NCBI GenBank assembly: GCA_014904985.1
Contig: MU128935.1
Span: forward strand, 205,495 to 269,494
Length of the DNA stretch: 64,000 nt
DNA from: Hydnum rufescens UP504
Taxonomy: Eukaryota > Basidiomycota > Agaricomycetes > Cantharellales > Hydnaceae
Direction of reading: 5' to 3'
How positions within the stretch are numbered: position 1 is the first letter of the stretch; every line of letters begins with the position of its first letter. This document shows positions 11,540 through 24,423 of the stretch, piece by piece. Made by a program: the position numbers and the translations under genes. Below the pieces are notes generated by a model. It did not search any database, was not told the origin of the DNA, and worked only from the letters and a program-made list of their open reading frames with translations.

Positions 11540-12960
11540 ATGAAACCATGGGATGCTTATAGGGAATTCTCAATGTATCAAGTTAGCGGAGTGAGTACTG
11601 AGTCGATTCTTGTTGTGGATGCGCTTATCTTGGCTTTGGCGCTGTCTACTTCAAGGTGTGCACTTCAGTCACTGTACAGACATTCATGGCATATCGTGTC
11701 TACTATCGTACGTCTTGCCACATATTCTCCTTGGAGAAGCATCCCATTCATAATTCCCATTGATTTCCATAGTTAGCGCCAATATCTATCTAGGAGTGCT
11801 TGTGGTATGTTGTAGCAGGGCCCTGATGATGTTGTAATAGACCGGTCTGAGAGATAACTTTACGACTCTGTAGCAGTTCCTTGTGTTACTTCAGTTCGGT
11901 TAGTATTTTCCGATTATTATCGCTTGGTGATGTGCTTCTCTCTTATTCCTCCCGCGCCCTAGGATTTGGTGTCGGTTAGTACTCGTCTTCGTGTCTCAAT
12001 GGACCATGCCCTGATCAAATCGGTGTTTTGGCATGCTGCAGCACTCGCCGTCAAAGCGTATTCATCCCCGTAGTCTCTCCAGCGAGGCCGCAGCTCACAA
12101 CCTGTTGTAGGAACATGGTACTAGACCTTCGAGTGCAGGCCAAGGAGTGTATGTGGCTCGTTGTGTCATGGCTCACCATGCAAGTGCGTCTTGGCCGCAA
12201 TCTATCCGCCCTTGTCTCTAACACGCACTCACCTTCGCCGATATGTGGTACGTGGCGCGATTCTTGCGAACCTCCAGGCAGCAGCAGACATTGTGATTGC
12301 AACATGTATGTGTCTCTTATTGCGGCGTCGGCGGACCGGTTTCCACAAGTGCGTATCTTCATACATTTGCGATGCATAAATGAGTCTCTTTGTCTGATTA
12401 ATGACCTCATGCGTCGTTTCCGGGCAAAGGACCGATTCGGTAATCAACCGTATGGTCTTGTACACCATTTGTACGGGCTTGGTCACTAGTGTTCTCTCGT
12501 GCTTCCTTGTGATGGTGCATTTCAGCGATTTCCTTGCATTTTCAGTATGATAATGCTGGCGCTGAACCAACTATGAGACAGTTTTCCCAGCTCGGGATCC
12601 ATTTGGGTGTACTTACTATCGCCATGGTAGGTACTCGATTTTTCGGTTTCCTGCTCGTTCAAGAATGATACATCTATACAATACTGACTCCTTGATCCTG
12701 TTCTAGCCACTGGGCGGATTCTATTCCGTCACCTTGCTTAGCAAGTACGTTCTTATCGTATGTCGCGTCCCATGTGCAATGCTGAGCAGCTTAATTTTAC
12801 GTTGAAGTCTACACATGCGAAAGTCACTCGAGGCGAGGCTCTCCACACCAACCCCCCTTGAACTAATTAGCCACTCGATCAAAACGAGAATGTGGCAGAA
12901 TGCGGGGGATGATGGACGTGTACGTCCCAATGCATATATCATGTGGCCTTTATCACGGGG
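11540..12960 (+). pseudogene. DUF6534-like multi-pass membrane protein, degraded or poorly resolved
   Basis: Pieces of the fungal DUF6534 membrane family appear in the right order but in different frames. They are VTVQTFMAYRVYYR near 11665-11710 (transmembrane segment followed by the AYRVYR turn), LANLQAAADIVIATCMCLLL plus RRRRTGFH near 12255-12350 (the helix and RTGF motif typical of the family), a hydrophobic stretch near 12430-12540, and GGFYSVTLLSK near 12715-12745. Some frame changes may be introns, but stops interrupt the segments. Proteins of this family are common in Agaricomycetes and their function is unknown. Confidence 0.45.
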
Positions 12961-14869
12961 ATAAGGCGATGCTAACTCTGACGCTGATCGGACCTCGTCT
13001 GCTTTTCTAGGAAGAAGGCCACCAGGCTATAAGGGTAAATATCGTCAGAGAGGTGGTATCCGATGATGTGGACATAAAAACCGATGGTTCGTATTGGATG
13101 CCGCCTACATCTCATGCGTTTAACGGTCTGCTTCTATCGGTTACCCTCTCATCAGAATAGATCCGAATGGGAACAGTGATGCTAAGGTCCGGTCCACCGC
13201 GATTTGAAGCCCTCATTTGTTTTTTTTTTCTTTGGGGGGGCGGGGAAGACGTGATTCGAGGTTCAGGCTTGTTGATGCGACTTCGCGTGCCTACAAGTGG
13301 AGAAATTCTGCCTCTTTTGATCCCAGGTGCCCTTCGCAACGAATCCTTAACGTGACACTTCTTTGCATGTAATTGAATCTCGACATTCTTTCTGCTGTAC
13401 CTGGAAAATCACATGAAGCAATGAGCACTTCCACTACATGCACTAGAACTAGGTTTCTACAACTCTGTAACAAGGCCGACGGTGTTGACTGCGAATTTGT
13501 TCGAAGCCTTACAAGAACCAAATAGGCACCCATCTTACCAAAATCAAAAGTGTTTCCCTATCGATTTGACTAGCACCCTATTGTAACATGAACCAGGACC
13601 AGTGCAATCAAATCAACCCGTCGCTTTCAACAACTTGTAAGCTCACGAAGGCGGATACGGGTTCTTGAGCTAAGTGGCGAGTCTGGAACGAGAGGATGGC
13701 CCCTAGACCTTCGACTTGAGCCAACGTAACCAGAGTAAGGTGATGGAATGGGGTACAGTGATGGGCAGTTGATTCAAAGCGTCGCACAGAGAACACCACC
13801 AGGAAACTTGGGTGGACGGTCCTGTTTCGGTAATCCTGATCCCCAGGACGTAAAATGCTCCTTCTTGACTCGTCCTCAATTCGTGGTTAGGAACTTCATA
13901 TTCTCATTCTCCTTTCCAAAGCAACGTCGGACTTGGGAGTTCTCCAAGGCGCACTGTTCGGCAGAGCCATTATTATCCGTCCTTATTTCGGACCTTGGTC
14001 GACAAGTGGAGCATCCAATTGAAATCCTATCAAGTACACCGCCTTCTCGCAGAATGAGGCCACACGGCAAGTTACGGAACTGGAGGAAGCGACGGAGCAA
14101 AGCCGCAGAGCCGAGGGAGAACCGAACGTATAATAGTGTCAGATCATCCATTTCACGAGAGAACAGATATTAGGCAATGCTCAAATGAGAAGACGCCCCC
14201 GGTGTATTGGAGGAAACGAGCTGGGCGCCAACACCATAAGACGTTCCACACAGCTTGGCAGGAAAAGGAGGAAACTAGCCACCAGAGAGCTGTGGGGGCG
14301 ATTGGAGGGTGGGGAATCAGGGCTCAAAAAGCCTGAGAAAGGTGGCACGTCCTTAGCACAGTGGAAGAGAAGAGGTGGGACATAGGATCATCATCCCAAT
14401 TCGAAGCGGATCCACACAGTGAGTCCACAACGAGCGAAAACGAGGCGGAAACGAATAAGTCTAATCAAGGAAATAAATGTGCGACTTGGGGTGTTAGCCT
14501 TTGTTCAGAGCGGAGGCTTAGGCGCAAATCTGAGCAGAGAACAGAGCAGCGAGGGAAGAGAACGCCAGGAGGGACAAGCATCTCGTCCAATTGTCGAGGC
14601 CAGGGGATGAAGATCCATCGGTTGGGATTCGAGTGAGCCGGCCAGGCCACGAAAGCGCATCGATGTCGTCCCGAAAGTTGTGGCGGAGCAACAGCTTGTC
14701 CATAGGACATATGATTGGGAAGGGCTCTTGGATTCCGTTCATTGGGCGAAATCGTTGAATGTTCTTCTGGCCTCGTTGTACAAAGGGTGTTTGTGTTGCA
14801 GCTTAAGCATCCTCAGGACATCGATGGGGAAGCCGGTTTGTCCAGTCACGACCGCCTTATTCTTTCTCT
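12961..14869. other. stretch without a supportable gene
   Basis: There is a T-run and G-run at 13218-13240 and short ORFs on both strands. The Arg/Glu-rich frames near 14000-14600 come from purine-rich sequence and have no motif. Nothing identifiable. Confidence 0.3.
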
Positions 14870-15441
14870 ACTTCATTCAAACGTCCAGAAGGGAATATTG
14901 GTAAACCCGTCGAGCAGCGACGTGTCGGCTGCGTGGTACTAGACAGCCACGCAATCGCGACGAGCTCATTGAGGCGGATTCACATTTCAATTCGGTGTTT
15001 CCTCACCTCCAAGCGCGGGGGTTGAGGCCCCTCACACTTGCTACGCGCGCACTTCTGTCAGAACGCGCCGATTCTCATTTGCTTCTCTCAGATGGAGACT
15101 ACGCGCGTAGCGCAAGGCTCCCCTTACCTCGTACAATGAACTGCAATGACTTTGCTGTTTCACCTCGCGTCTCATTCTCAACGATATACTCAACTCGATC
15201 TTCTCACTCTCTCGGATCGCACTCAACTCACAGATGGACTCTTAGTTGACTCCTCAATGACACAATCTCACACCTCAGAATCTTTTCGACATGTCGGATC
15301 CTTGTGCTTCTTGAATTGTTCTCCGAGGGATCTTCAGCGGTCTTGAGCTGTCACTTCCTGGGGAGGTACCGTGGATCGCTGAGAGTGTTAGCAGGACGGA
15401 TGGTGTAGTGCAAGATGCGCAGCTGATGTGGACCACGTACC

Positions 15442-16375
15442 TCACTTAGACCCTAAGTGCGCTCGAGAAATCAAGTCTCTACCTTTTTCGCAAACCTTAT
15501 GTTCCTCGATACTACCTTCTTACGCGGGGCTTGGGGAACGTCCATCCGACTTACCTCATGGGCAGTCACGATCTCCGTCGAAATTCACAACGACGTACTC
15601 TGCGGCGACAACGGTTTCAATCGGGGTCGCACGCATCACACGTCTATTGGAATGCGGCTTCGAGGGAACATCCACCACACAATACTCCAGGCGCACAATA
15701 TCCTCAATAGCCTGCAAGTTAGTAGCCATCTTACCATTCTTTCTCGGAGCTCCAGGTGTCTTGATCGCCTTGGCCTTGGTGAAGCTGAGGGGCGATCCTT
15801 GCGGGCTGCGGAATCTTGGTTCTGGTCTTAACAGGGGTGGCGTCGTTGACAGTGGATAGCTTTCTTGCCGATCCTTAACCATCTTGAACTTTCCAGGCTG
15901 AGGACCACAGGCGACAGGGAGGGAGGTGAGAGCAGGAACTGACATGAAGGAGTCCACCCTCGCGTATTACAGCTTCGGCTTCGACCTTCGGGGCCTGAAC
16001 GGGGGCCCCACGTCTAGGGCCCCACGTGGAGGGCGCACGATAGGGAAGACCTCTGAGGGGTTTGGTAGGAGGGGTGGGAGATTGTGCAGAAACAATGACT
16101 GAGGGTGGTGTGAGAAGGGCGGGGACTTGGAGGGCGCTTTGGGACTACGTCGCTCGTGATAGCCTCGACGTTGACAGATGGCCCGTTATTGGAAGTAAGC
16201 AACTTTTGGGGGGCGTGGGGACACATGGGGACGTTGGAAACGGTCTGGGACTTGGGAGTGCGGGGGGAGGCGGGGTGATTCTTCGACGCGTTGGAGACAG
16301 TGTGGTGGGCTGCAACCGGCGTCTTTGGGGAGACGATGGCTGTGACAGGACGGTAGTGGGAGTGTGGAAGGACAT
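15442..16375 (-). pseudogene. family R protein gene, broken copy R2
   Basis: The start MSFHTPTTV and the terminal stop are conserved, and the TATA box lies about 110 bases upstream. The frame shifts soon after the start and again later. The segments SNASKNHPASP, SFMSVPALTSLPVACGP, GAPRKNGKMATNLQAIEDI and LEYCVVDVPSK are recognisable in three frames. No function is known. Confidence 0.65.
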
Positions 16376-16476
16376 TGTGATGAATGTGTGCAAACTGGTG
16401 GGTTTGGGGAGCGTGTTTTTCAAAGATATGATGTTCAGATGGTGGTTCTGTGGGGGGAAAAATGGAAATGTTGAGG

Positions 16477-16484
16477 CTTTTATA
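16477..16484 (-). promoter_or_regulatory. TATA box of R2
   Basis: TATAAAAG on the minus strand, about 110 bases before the R2 ATG at 16375. Confidence 0.55.
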
Positions 16485-16790
16485 TGTAAAAAAAATAGGC
16501 CTTGGAGTATGATTATGGGAAACAATGGGAAGGAGCTGTCGGCTGTGTCCCAAAATTTGACAGATTGTGGGACTGAATACAGAGAGTGATTTAAAGGTAA
16601 ATATGGAGGGCAGAGAGGAAGGAGGGGGTCTATGTTGTCGTCGTTGGGCGGGATTCGAATCTGGACTGAGGTTGTGTTTCGAGGCCACGGGGATCGTGGC
16701 CTGGGCCGTGGAGCGATCCGGGGATGGATCCGGAAGGCCTGGGCGCGGGCTGGAGATTAGGAAAGGATTGGAGACATTGTAGGCCCAATA

Positions 16791-17558
16791 TGAGTATGTG
16801 GCCTCCAAGGCGTTGAGCGTGATAGTGGCTATGTCCTCCTACACGTGGAGCACAGCCACCCCTGTAGATTATCGAAAGGGGCATGTCCGCGGACGACAAA
16901 GTTCGGCAAGATTACTGTACAGTATTTCTTTCCCCTGGCTATATAGTAGTATGTCTGAGATGAAGAGCGAACAGTTCGGTTGACGACCGGCTGCGGCGTG
17001 GGACATGAACCTATCCTCAGCTTTTTCCTTCTCGGCAAGTATCCAGGAGACTTGGATTCGGCCATGATCTCGGCACCACGCTTTTGTTCCAAGGCCACAA
17101 CTACTAAGGGGAGAAAAGCCGCCTCCTCTCGGCGCCGCCTCGGTCAGAACTACGGACTCGCGTGGACGATGACGTGGCCCCGGTGACAAGGGAGTCGTTG
17201 GCTTTTTAAAATCCTCGTGAAAGATTCAGAAGCGATAGAGATTTGGGCTGCTTGCCGAGCGGCTCAAGCTTCCCTTGAACATCGTGGTCCAACGCGTAGT
17301 GTCATTCCAATCCCGAGACACCACATCATTGATAGGGTGTCGCTATAGGTAAGTGAGATTGTCGTTGCAAGCAAACGAAGGAATGAATCTTGTGATCTAC
17401 GTCACTCTTTTGAAAAGGGTAATGGGTAATACCACTGCGGTTATTGTGTGCTTGGCACTCAGAATCTTAAGCGAAAAGGAAAGGTAAAGCCAAATCTGAT
17501 TAATAACATTTGCACCGTGATCTCGGCGTGAGATTGGTGCAGAGCGAGACCGGGCTAG
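16791..17558. other. stretch without a supportable gene
   Basis: Short ORFs overlap on both strands without family motifs. Nothing identified. Confidence 0.3.
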
Positions 17559-18640
17559 TCAGAGCCTGAGTATAATAGTGATTGAAGAGTTGATCCATAT
17601 GGCTGCCTTACGTACACTGCCCATCGTCCTCTTGATGTTCACCAGTTTGAAAGGGGTCTTCCAGTCAGGGTTGGTAGAAACCGTTAAGTTATCAGGCACT
17701 GTGCATTCGTAATCGGAATACGTAGAGATTTCTCCAATCCAGCGAGGCCACGCACCACTAAACGACGCCGAGGAGACATAGAAACTTGTCCATTCATGTC
17801 GCCGATGCCTCATTTCTGCAAGACATATCCGAAGGAGACCTCATTCGCCAAGATTCGATGTAAATAGCGAGTTTTCCGGGACCACAAGTCTCGAAGGTTG
17901 CGCCCCAGCACCGCCACTGGGCGACCTACCGAGGAAGAAATAAGCTCTCGGTATTCAACATCATTAACGGGGCTGGTATATCCATCGCATCCGTGGACTG
18001 GTAGTAATGATGGACACAGTAGAGTATTGTGAGAATGGTCATCTCGGCTGAGGACTGAGAATGCGGCTTTGTTGATGTCGAAAGCTCGTCCCCTGGATCT
18101 CCCAGGCCCGCTATTGTCGCCAATGATTCCCTAGAGAATACTTGGATGATGCTAGGCAGAGCCCTGAAGAATCATTTTCAAGTTATCGCAGGAAATATCG
18201 GGGTTCCAATTATCAGGTGGCGACACACGCAGAGAAAGCCAAGAGATACTCTCCGGGATGCTGTACAGTAATTAACTCTGGAAGAGCGCCAGCTTTTGTT
18301 GTGCGGTACGAATGGCGTCGAACGTGGGAGCAGTCACGCCCACAAGCTTTAGATGCAAGAATTGAGATCATCATGGTCAAGCTCAAGAGTGTCCACTTGC
18401 TGAAGAATGGGGCAGGAGCAGCGGCGGAAATTGGCAAGGGTGTGCAATTTGATAGCATACAGCAAACCAGAGTCCCAGGCAAAGAGGCCACAGTGGTAAT
18501 ATTACAGTTGGATCATGGAAAAGATGGGGATAGCCGTGTATCCCCAAAGGATATCCAGGGGCGAATATAAAGAGACTGCTATACGAAATTTTCCGTCCTT
18601 GCTCCCAAGACCTTACTGAGGTGGATTGAGGGTACAAACG
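17559..18640 (-). pseudogene. possible remnant of a fungal multi-pass membrane protein
   Basis: Minus-strand segments contain a hydrophobic run (ILPLWPLCLGLWFAVCYQIA, about 18500-18560), then LTMMISILASKACGRDCSHVRR, then ELITVQHPGEYLLAFSACVA near 18215-18290. The order helix, charged turn, helix near a RDG-like turn resembles hypothetical DUF6533/6534-class Agaricomycete membrane proteins. Frames are broken and no start is clear. This is a weak call, and chance hydrophobic ORFs are possible. Confidence 0.25.
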
Positions 18641-18902
18641 CTGTCCCCGTCGAGGGCGTCACAGAACGAGCTTTTCAGACTGTCAATTGGCTATGTCCCC
18701 AAGGTCCATCCTCCCAGGCCTTCTAATAGCGCGACTAAACTCGGCTTAGTGGATATCATATTATCGTCCCTTCTCTCGAAATACTCCCCTAATTTCGCCC
18801 AATCTTATCGGGTACCTCAGCCTCCCGGATCGAAATAAGCAAAAATGACTTAGTGATACGAAAACGGTAACTCGTGACAACTCCCCCTTAGATTTTCAAG
18901 CG

Positions 18903-21375
18903 ATGCTCACAACTTTCCTCAGAGCGCGTCCCGCAAGCGCGCTATCAAGGTATCCCATCACCGCCCTGATGTCCCTTCGTTGTCAGCCCCTTCCCATCGT
19001 CTCCGCATTTTTTTCCCTATTAATCCGCTGTCTCCCAGCCGTAGCCTATGACACGCGCATCGTCGTCAAGAATCCTATCGTAGAGGTGCGGCTAGTCACT
19101 CAGTTCCCAGTGTAACCACCCAGCCTCACCCAAATATTCCAGCTCGATGGCGACGAGATGACTCGCATCATCTGGAAGAAGATCCGTGAAGAGGTCCATT
19201 GCACGTCCTCATTGGCGCCCGTCAAAGAAAACTGACACCTTACGTCCCCCAGCTCATCTTGCCATATCTTAAAGTAGACCTTAAGTACTATGACCTCGGC
19301 ATCCAGCATCGCGACGCTGTATGTGTCACTCCTTAAATGCCACCCCCCCCGCCAGCTCATATTGCCTGTTTCAGACAGACGACCAGGTCACTATCGATTC
19401 TGCAGAAGCCATTCTCAAATACAAAGTTGGGGTCAAGGTCCGCCACTTTCCTCCTCCAAGTCCACTCTTATCCTTATCCTATCCCACAAGTGCGCCACTA
19501 TCACTCCTGACGAAGCACGAGTCAAAGGTACCCCTTGCCGCCGGTCCCCAACAACTAACATTGACCCATATTCCCATCCTCCAGAATTCAATCTCAAGCA
19601 GATGTGGCGATCGCCCAATGGCACAGTGAGTGCGCCTGCTCTTCTATCATCCATTTACCGACTCGGTCTGTCTGTGCCGGCAAATCATTAACTTTTGTTC
19701 AATTTTCTTCAGATACGAAATATTCTCGGTGGCACTGTGTTCAGAGAACCCATTATTTTAGACTCTATCCCTAAGCCTGTCCCAGGTTGGAAGAAACCTA
19801 TCGTTATCGGTCAGGCATGCGTATGGCGACCAGGTGTGTCCTCTATCTCATCTGGCTCGGGAAATGTCGGCGGCACGAAGGCGACCGTCGGCATAGTCGC
19901 GTGACCTTCGGTCTCCTTCGGCAGTACCATTCTTCTCTTTCATTTCGTCTTTTTGACAGCATGATAGAGGCACTATCCTGACGTAATATTTTCAGTATCG
20001 GTCCACAGACTTCATCGCGCCTGGAGCGGGAAAGCTGCAGCTGGTCTTCACGCCGAAAGATGGTGGGAAGCCAGAAGTACTCGAGGTCTTTGACTTCGAG
20101 GCCCCTGGTGTAGCGATGGCTATGTATAACACAGACCAGGTAAATATCAGTGTGCACCCACCTGGACTTTCAGCTAATCGTGATTTATGGCTGTGATAGT
20201 CCATCATCGGCTTTGCACACGCTTCCTTCAAGATGGCCGTTCAGAAGAATATGCCTCTCGTGCGTTTATTTGTGTGTCCTTCACCTGTTGCTCTGATTGA
20301 TGATTGAGTATCCGCGTTCTTATCAGTACATGAGCACGAAGAATACCATCCTGAAGAAGTGCATCTTAAACCGATGCCATCAGTGCTTGAACCTGACTTC
20401 TCCCCACTCGACAATAGGTACGACGGTCGATTCAAAGACATCTTTCAAGAGGTATTCGACACTACATACAAACCAGCGTTCGAGAAACGCGGGTTATGGT
20501 ACGAACATCGCTTAATAGACGACATGGTAGCTCAAGTCATCAAAGGGGACGGTGGTTTCGTCTGGGCCTGTAAGAACTACGATGGGGATGTTCAGGTTAG
20601 GCTATTTTCTCCCAGATCTAGGTCATCCGCTCAACGCTCTTGAACTCTGTTTTGTAGTCGGATATTTTGGCACAGGGATTCGGCAGTCTCGGCATGATGA
20701 CAAGCGAGCTTATTACGCCTGACGGTTCTATCATAGAGTCGGAGGCTGCGCACGGTGCGCTTTCCCCCTTTCCTTCAACCCACGGTGCCGCTCTCACCGG
20801 AAGTCATGATGTATTGACTATTTTATCCCATTCAACCTCGTAGGTACGGTAACTCGGCACTACCGTGAGCATCAGAAGGGTAAAGAAACAAGCACGAATC
20901 CCGTGGCCTCTATTTATGCCTGGACAAGAGGACTTGCATTCCGAGCCAAGCTAGATCGGTCACCCGAATTAGCCATGTTTGCAACAGCGCTGGAGGAGTC
21001 CTGCGTAGAGGTCATTGATAAAGATGGGATTATGACCAAGGTGAGAGCTTCTATTTTCGGCTGGTATCCGAGTAACGTGATTTTCGGTAGGATTTGGCGC
21101 TGGCTATCCATGGGAAAGAGTGAGTAGCGGAATCTCCTGGTTCAACCCTTATCATTCGTCTCTCCTATAAGCATCTGATAACCCAATCTCCTCGTTGTGC
21201 AGCATGAAGCGTGAACACTGGGTGACTACAACAGTCTACATGGATGCGGTGAACGTGAGCATTGATGAGACTCTGCTCTGCCAATCGACCGCTCATTTTC
21301 GTATGGTCACCCTTGCAGGTGAAGTTGCAGACGAAGCTGAATTCTGCCAAGTTGGCACAGAAATCAGTTCTGTGA
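18903..21375 (+). CDS. NADP-dependent isocitrate dehydrogenase, likely mitochondrial, with a frameshift
   Basis: This enzyme oxidatively decarboxylates isocitrate to 2-oxoglutarate and makes NADPH. At least 13 short exons can be read. After an N-terminal extension of about 50 residues, rich in Arg, Ser and Ala and fit for mitochondrial targeting, come [90 protein letters not shown], the YRSTDF segment, [60 protein letters not shown] and the tail [14 protein letters not shown] to KSVL. One extra base (about 19813) disrupts the frame within the conserved IGRHAxGDQ motif. The alternative donor GTATGG at 19821 would restore the frame but delete most of that motif. Family assignment is certain. 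Whether the break is real is open. Confidence 0.9.
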
Positions 21376-21816
21376 CGGATCGGATCGGATCGTAGAGTCG
21401 ATGATTTGGATGTTGCATGTGTGCGCCCCGCCGGATTTCCTTGTCATGCGTTCGGACCTCTTTGTTTTATGGTTAGCGCATGAAATGATAGGTGCCATGA
21501 CCACTTATATATAGAGCTTTCTTTTCGTGTCATCCCTTGGTTTTGCTGTACAGCCCCAGGATGGGTGTGGTGGCCTATTTTGGAAGGTGTAAGGTATTGT
21601 TCGCTGCACCTCCTTTTCCTGGGCATTTCTGCGGCTGTAACAGGCGTGCACAGCTCACGGATGGCAACTGTACATAAATTTTAGCCGTTTTGAGTTATGC
21701 AGGTTATGTAATCGGAACCAAAATTGAACATTTGGCAACCACTCCACTGCCTTCACACCACCGACACTACAGTCTTTCTTTCGATCTCTAACTACTTCTC
21801 CTCGCTGCGGAGATCC

Positions 21817-23848
21817 ATGTCCAACTCTGGACCAGGATCGTACGGATTGGATCCGTACGGTCACTCACACTCGGGACAGTTTGCGTATTCATCACAGCAT
21901 CCAGGAGATCCGCCCAGGACTCCCTCACCCACCCCCTCTGAGCTCGTCGAGCTGAATCGCAGTGCATATGATCTCAGGGGTGCCATAAGCTTGAAGAAAA
22001 TCTTCCGGAAGAAGTACATACGTGAGTCTTCCATTTCCCACCTGGAGGCGCCGATGAAGACTTATTGACTGCGCCCCTTGTTCTTAAATTCCATGTATTC
22101 CTATTTCCAACTCCCCCAACCGTTATTTGGTCACACACTCTGCCATATTCCTATAGCATGGCTTATCGCAATCGTCCTGATCCTGGTGCTCGTTGTCCTC
22201 ACGACCATTTACCACACTCAGATAGTGAACTGGCTAGCTCCCCTATCCAGGAAACTTAAAACGTGCGCCCTCCCCTGATTTATTCTCCCTTTCTTCTAAT
22301 TGTCTGTATGATTGAGTATCTTTCCTTGATTCTGATTGATTCTAGGATGAAGGCGGGCTTCCTCATTCCGATTGCTATTCTGTTTGTTATTTCCTTCCCT
22401 CCCGTAAGTTGTCGTTCACTGTATCGAGGGCGGCCTTTGTACGGTCCTGTGCGGTCGTATTTGGTTTTGATGAACACACATGGGTTTTGCTTCAATAGCT
22501 CTTTGGACACGAAATCGTAGGTGTGCTTTGCGGTCTTGTGAGTCTCGGAATGTTCTCGCTGCGGGCGCCCCTGGATTGACTGGATCTTACTGATTTTCTA
22601 TAGGTATGGGGCTTGTGGGTCGGCTTTGCTATCGTGGCCGCCGGGACATTCCTTGGTGAAGTGGGAAACTTTTATGCTTTCCGGTATATCTGTACAGCTC
22701 GTGGAGAGAAGCTGGAGCGAACCAGCATATCCTATGGTTGTCTTGCTCGCGTCGTCCGCGATGGAGGCTTTCTGGTGAGTCTGTAATTATACTAATACTG
22801 TACCATGCTGTTTAACTCTTCTGGGCTTCGGGATAGGTCGCGCTCGTCGCGCGTTCTGTCTGCTATTCCTGGGCATTGTGAGCTCTAAATACTTGATGTT
22901 CTTCCGTCCCCGTGTCAATTGTTTCTCATAATGCTTCCATAGTCACGACTGCGGTGTTTTCCACTTGTGGGATGAACATCTTCATATTCAGTCTTGCCGC
23001 TATCCTCTCCATGCCCAAGCAGTTGATCATCGTGTATCTGGGCGTCGTCATTGAAGAATCCGGCTCGGCAGCCCAAACTAAGAAGAGCAAAACGATCTCA
23101 ACGATCATCCTCATCATCACGTTCCTCGTCACTGTTCTTGCTGCTTGGTGGATCCTTCACTTGATGAACAAAGTGAAGCCAGAAGTCATGCGACAAAGAC
23201 GCAAAGCGCGTGCGTTGAAAAACTGGCAAGCTGGGAAAGGCTCAGAAGTAACCGGCGATGCGTTCAATCCGAACGATTCGGATGAGGAGCTTGCTGGGTA
23301 TCCCGCCAAAGGTGGGGCGATTCCTTTGCCTGCTAGTGTCCCGCCCCAGCGATGGGACGCCCACGGTCACGCCGTCCCGCTCCTTTACGATCCCCCACCA
23401 CCCGAAACTCGTCGCCGGGGAGTCAACAGTGGTGACTATGTCGATTGGGATGTCCCCAAGGATCCTAGAACTGAGAATATTACGATGCATGCCCCGCGAC
23501 CGAAATACGCATCCGAGTCGGCGCCATTCACGTCATCTCCCTTCGCCGATCCGGTTCCTCCTCCATCAGAACCCCTCCAACAAACCCCTTCTCCCTCACG
23601 ATCGCCCTCCCAACCGCCCCAATTTCTATTCACCACCTCCGGGTCAACCACCCCTCTCAGAGTCCCCGAAGCCGTCCAATGAGGCGCCGCCCCCCACTGC
23701 TCCATCTGTACAGCCCCCAATATCGCAACCAATCGTGCCCGCAAATGTTCCACGATATCAGTTACATGATGGACCAGCCCCTTCATTTTCATCAACGCCG
23801 CCGTATACCGTGACAGCACCCCCTTCTCATCAATCCGTCCGCCCTTGA
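21817..23848 (+). CDS. TVP38/TMEM64-family (VTT domain) Golgi membrane protein
   Basis: Seven exons can be placed: 21817-22021, 22157-22262, 22346-22403, 22499-22537, 22604-22774, 22837-22877, then from 22943. A Ser/Pro-rich cytosolic N-terminus precedes the first membrane helix (PWLIAIVLILVLVVLTTIY). The VTT core follows: AGFLIPIAILFVISFPP, LFGHEIVGVLCG, GTFLGEVGNFYAFRY, then AIPGHF and TTAVFSTCGMN with three more hydrophobic helices, ending in a long Pro-rich tail. Exon 6 is one base too long for the frame (near 22858), so AIPGHF is out of phase with the residues before it. In the tail the frame of 22943 stops at 23682, while the neighbouring frame stays open to 23848 and also looks Pro-rich, so the true C-terminus is unsure. 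Yeast Tvp38 acts in Tlg2 vesicles of the Golgi. Confidence 0.8.
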
Positions 23849-24423
23849 GTCTATCGTGCCACGACTCTGGAGATGTCTGATGTCAACCGATAATTTCTTT
23901 TTTATTTCATTCTGTCCTCTCCTTGTAATCCTTGTGCCGACGCAAATTTTTTTGCGGGCATTGCATCTCCTTCCTCGTTAGGTTATCTGTTTCTCTTTTT
24001 TTCCTGCTCGTTCGAGTTGTTATATATGGACGCATGAGCTCAAAGCAAACCTATACATATGTGCATTTCATCTATCCCATATTTACTTGTAGCTGGGGAT
24101 TCGACGACTGAGTTCGAGGGCACGCGAGGGCCCCGGTGATATGGAACAGCTTGATCTAAGGAGTTCACTGCTGGTGTAAATATACCTGGAACGCCGGAAA
24201 TTGCCGATTTTTAATCCACACCTCAAGACCCACAGGTGAGCGGTTTCGCATGTTTGATAAATCAGCCTGGCCCTCTACCGCGCTGCCAGACACGCTGGCC
24301 CTGTAACGCTACGATTCCGGGTGGCCTATGATGCTCGGAGTGGCTGGATTGGGCTGGATTGCACGAGGCTTATTTGGATGTACTTGAACTGAAGTCTCCG
24401 ATTTTTTGTCTACAGATTCCGCC

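Larger units (their letters stand above)
14870..16790 (-). repeat. family R repeat unit, copy R2 (inverted orientation)
   Basis: The whole unit is in reverse. The leader with GATTCGAATC on the minus strand is at about 16650-16670, the TATA box at 16477-16484, the R frame at 15442-16375, and the 3' blocks run down to the TTCTGGACG end near 14880-14900. It shows that R also exists outside the FPPS array and in the opposite orientation. Confidence 0.75.

Noticed and set aside
15442..16375. Long antisense ORFs across the R genes
   Set aside because: They vary between copies and do not survive in the best-conserved copy. They arise because the R frame is GC- and Pro-codon-rich.
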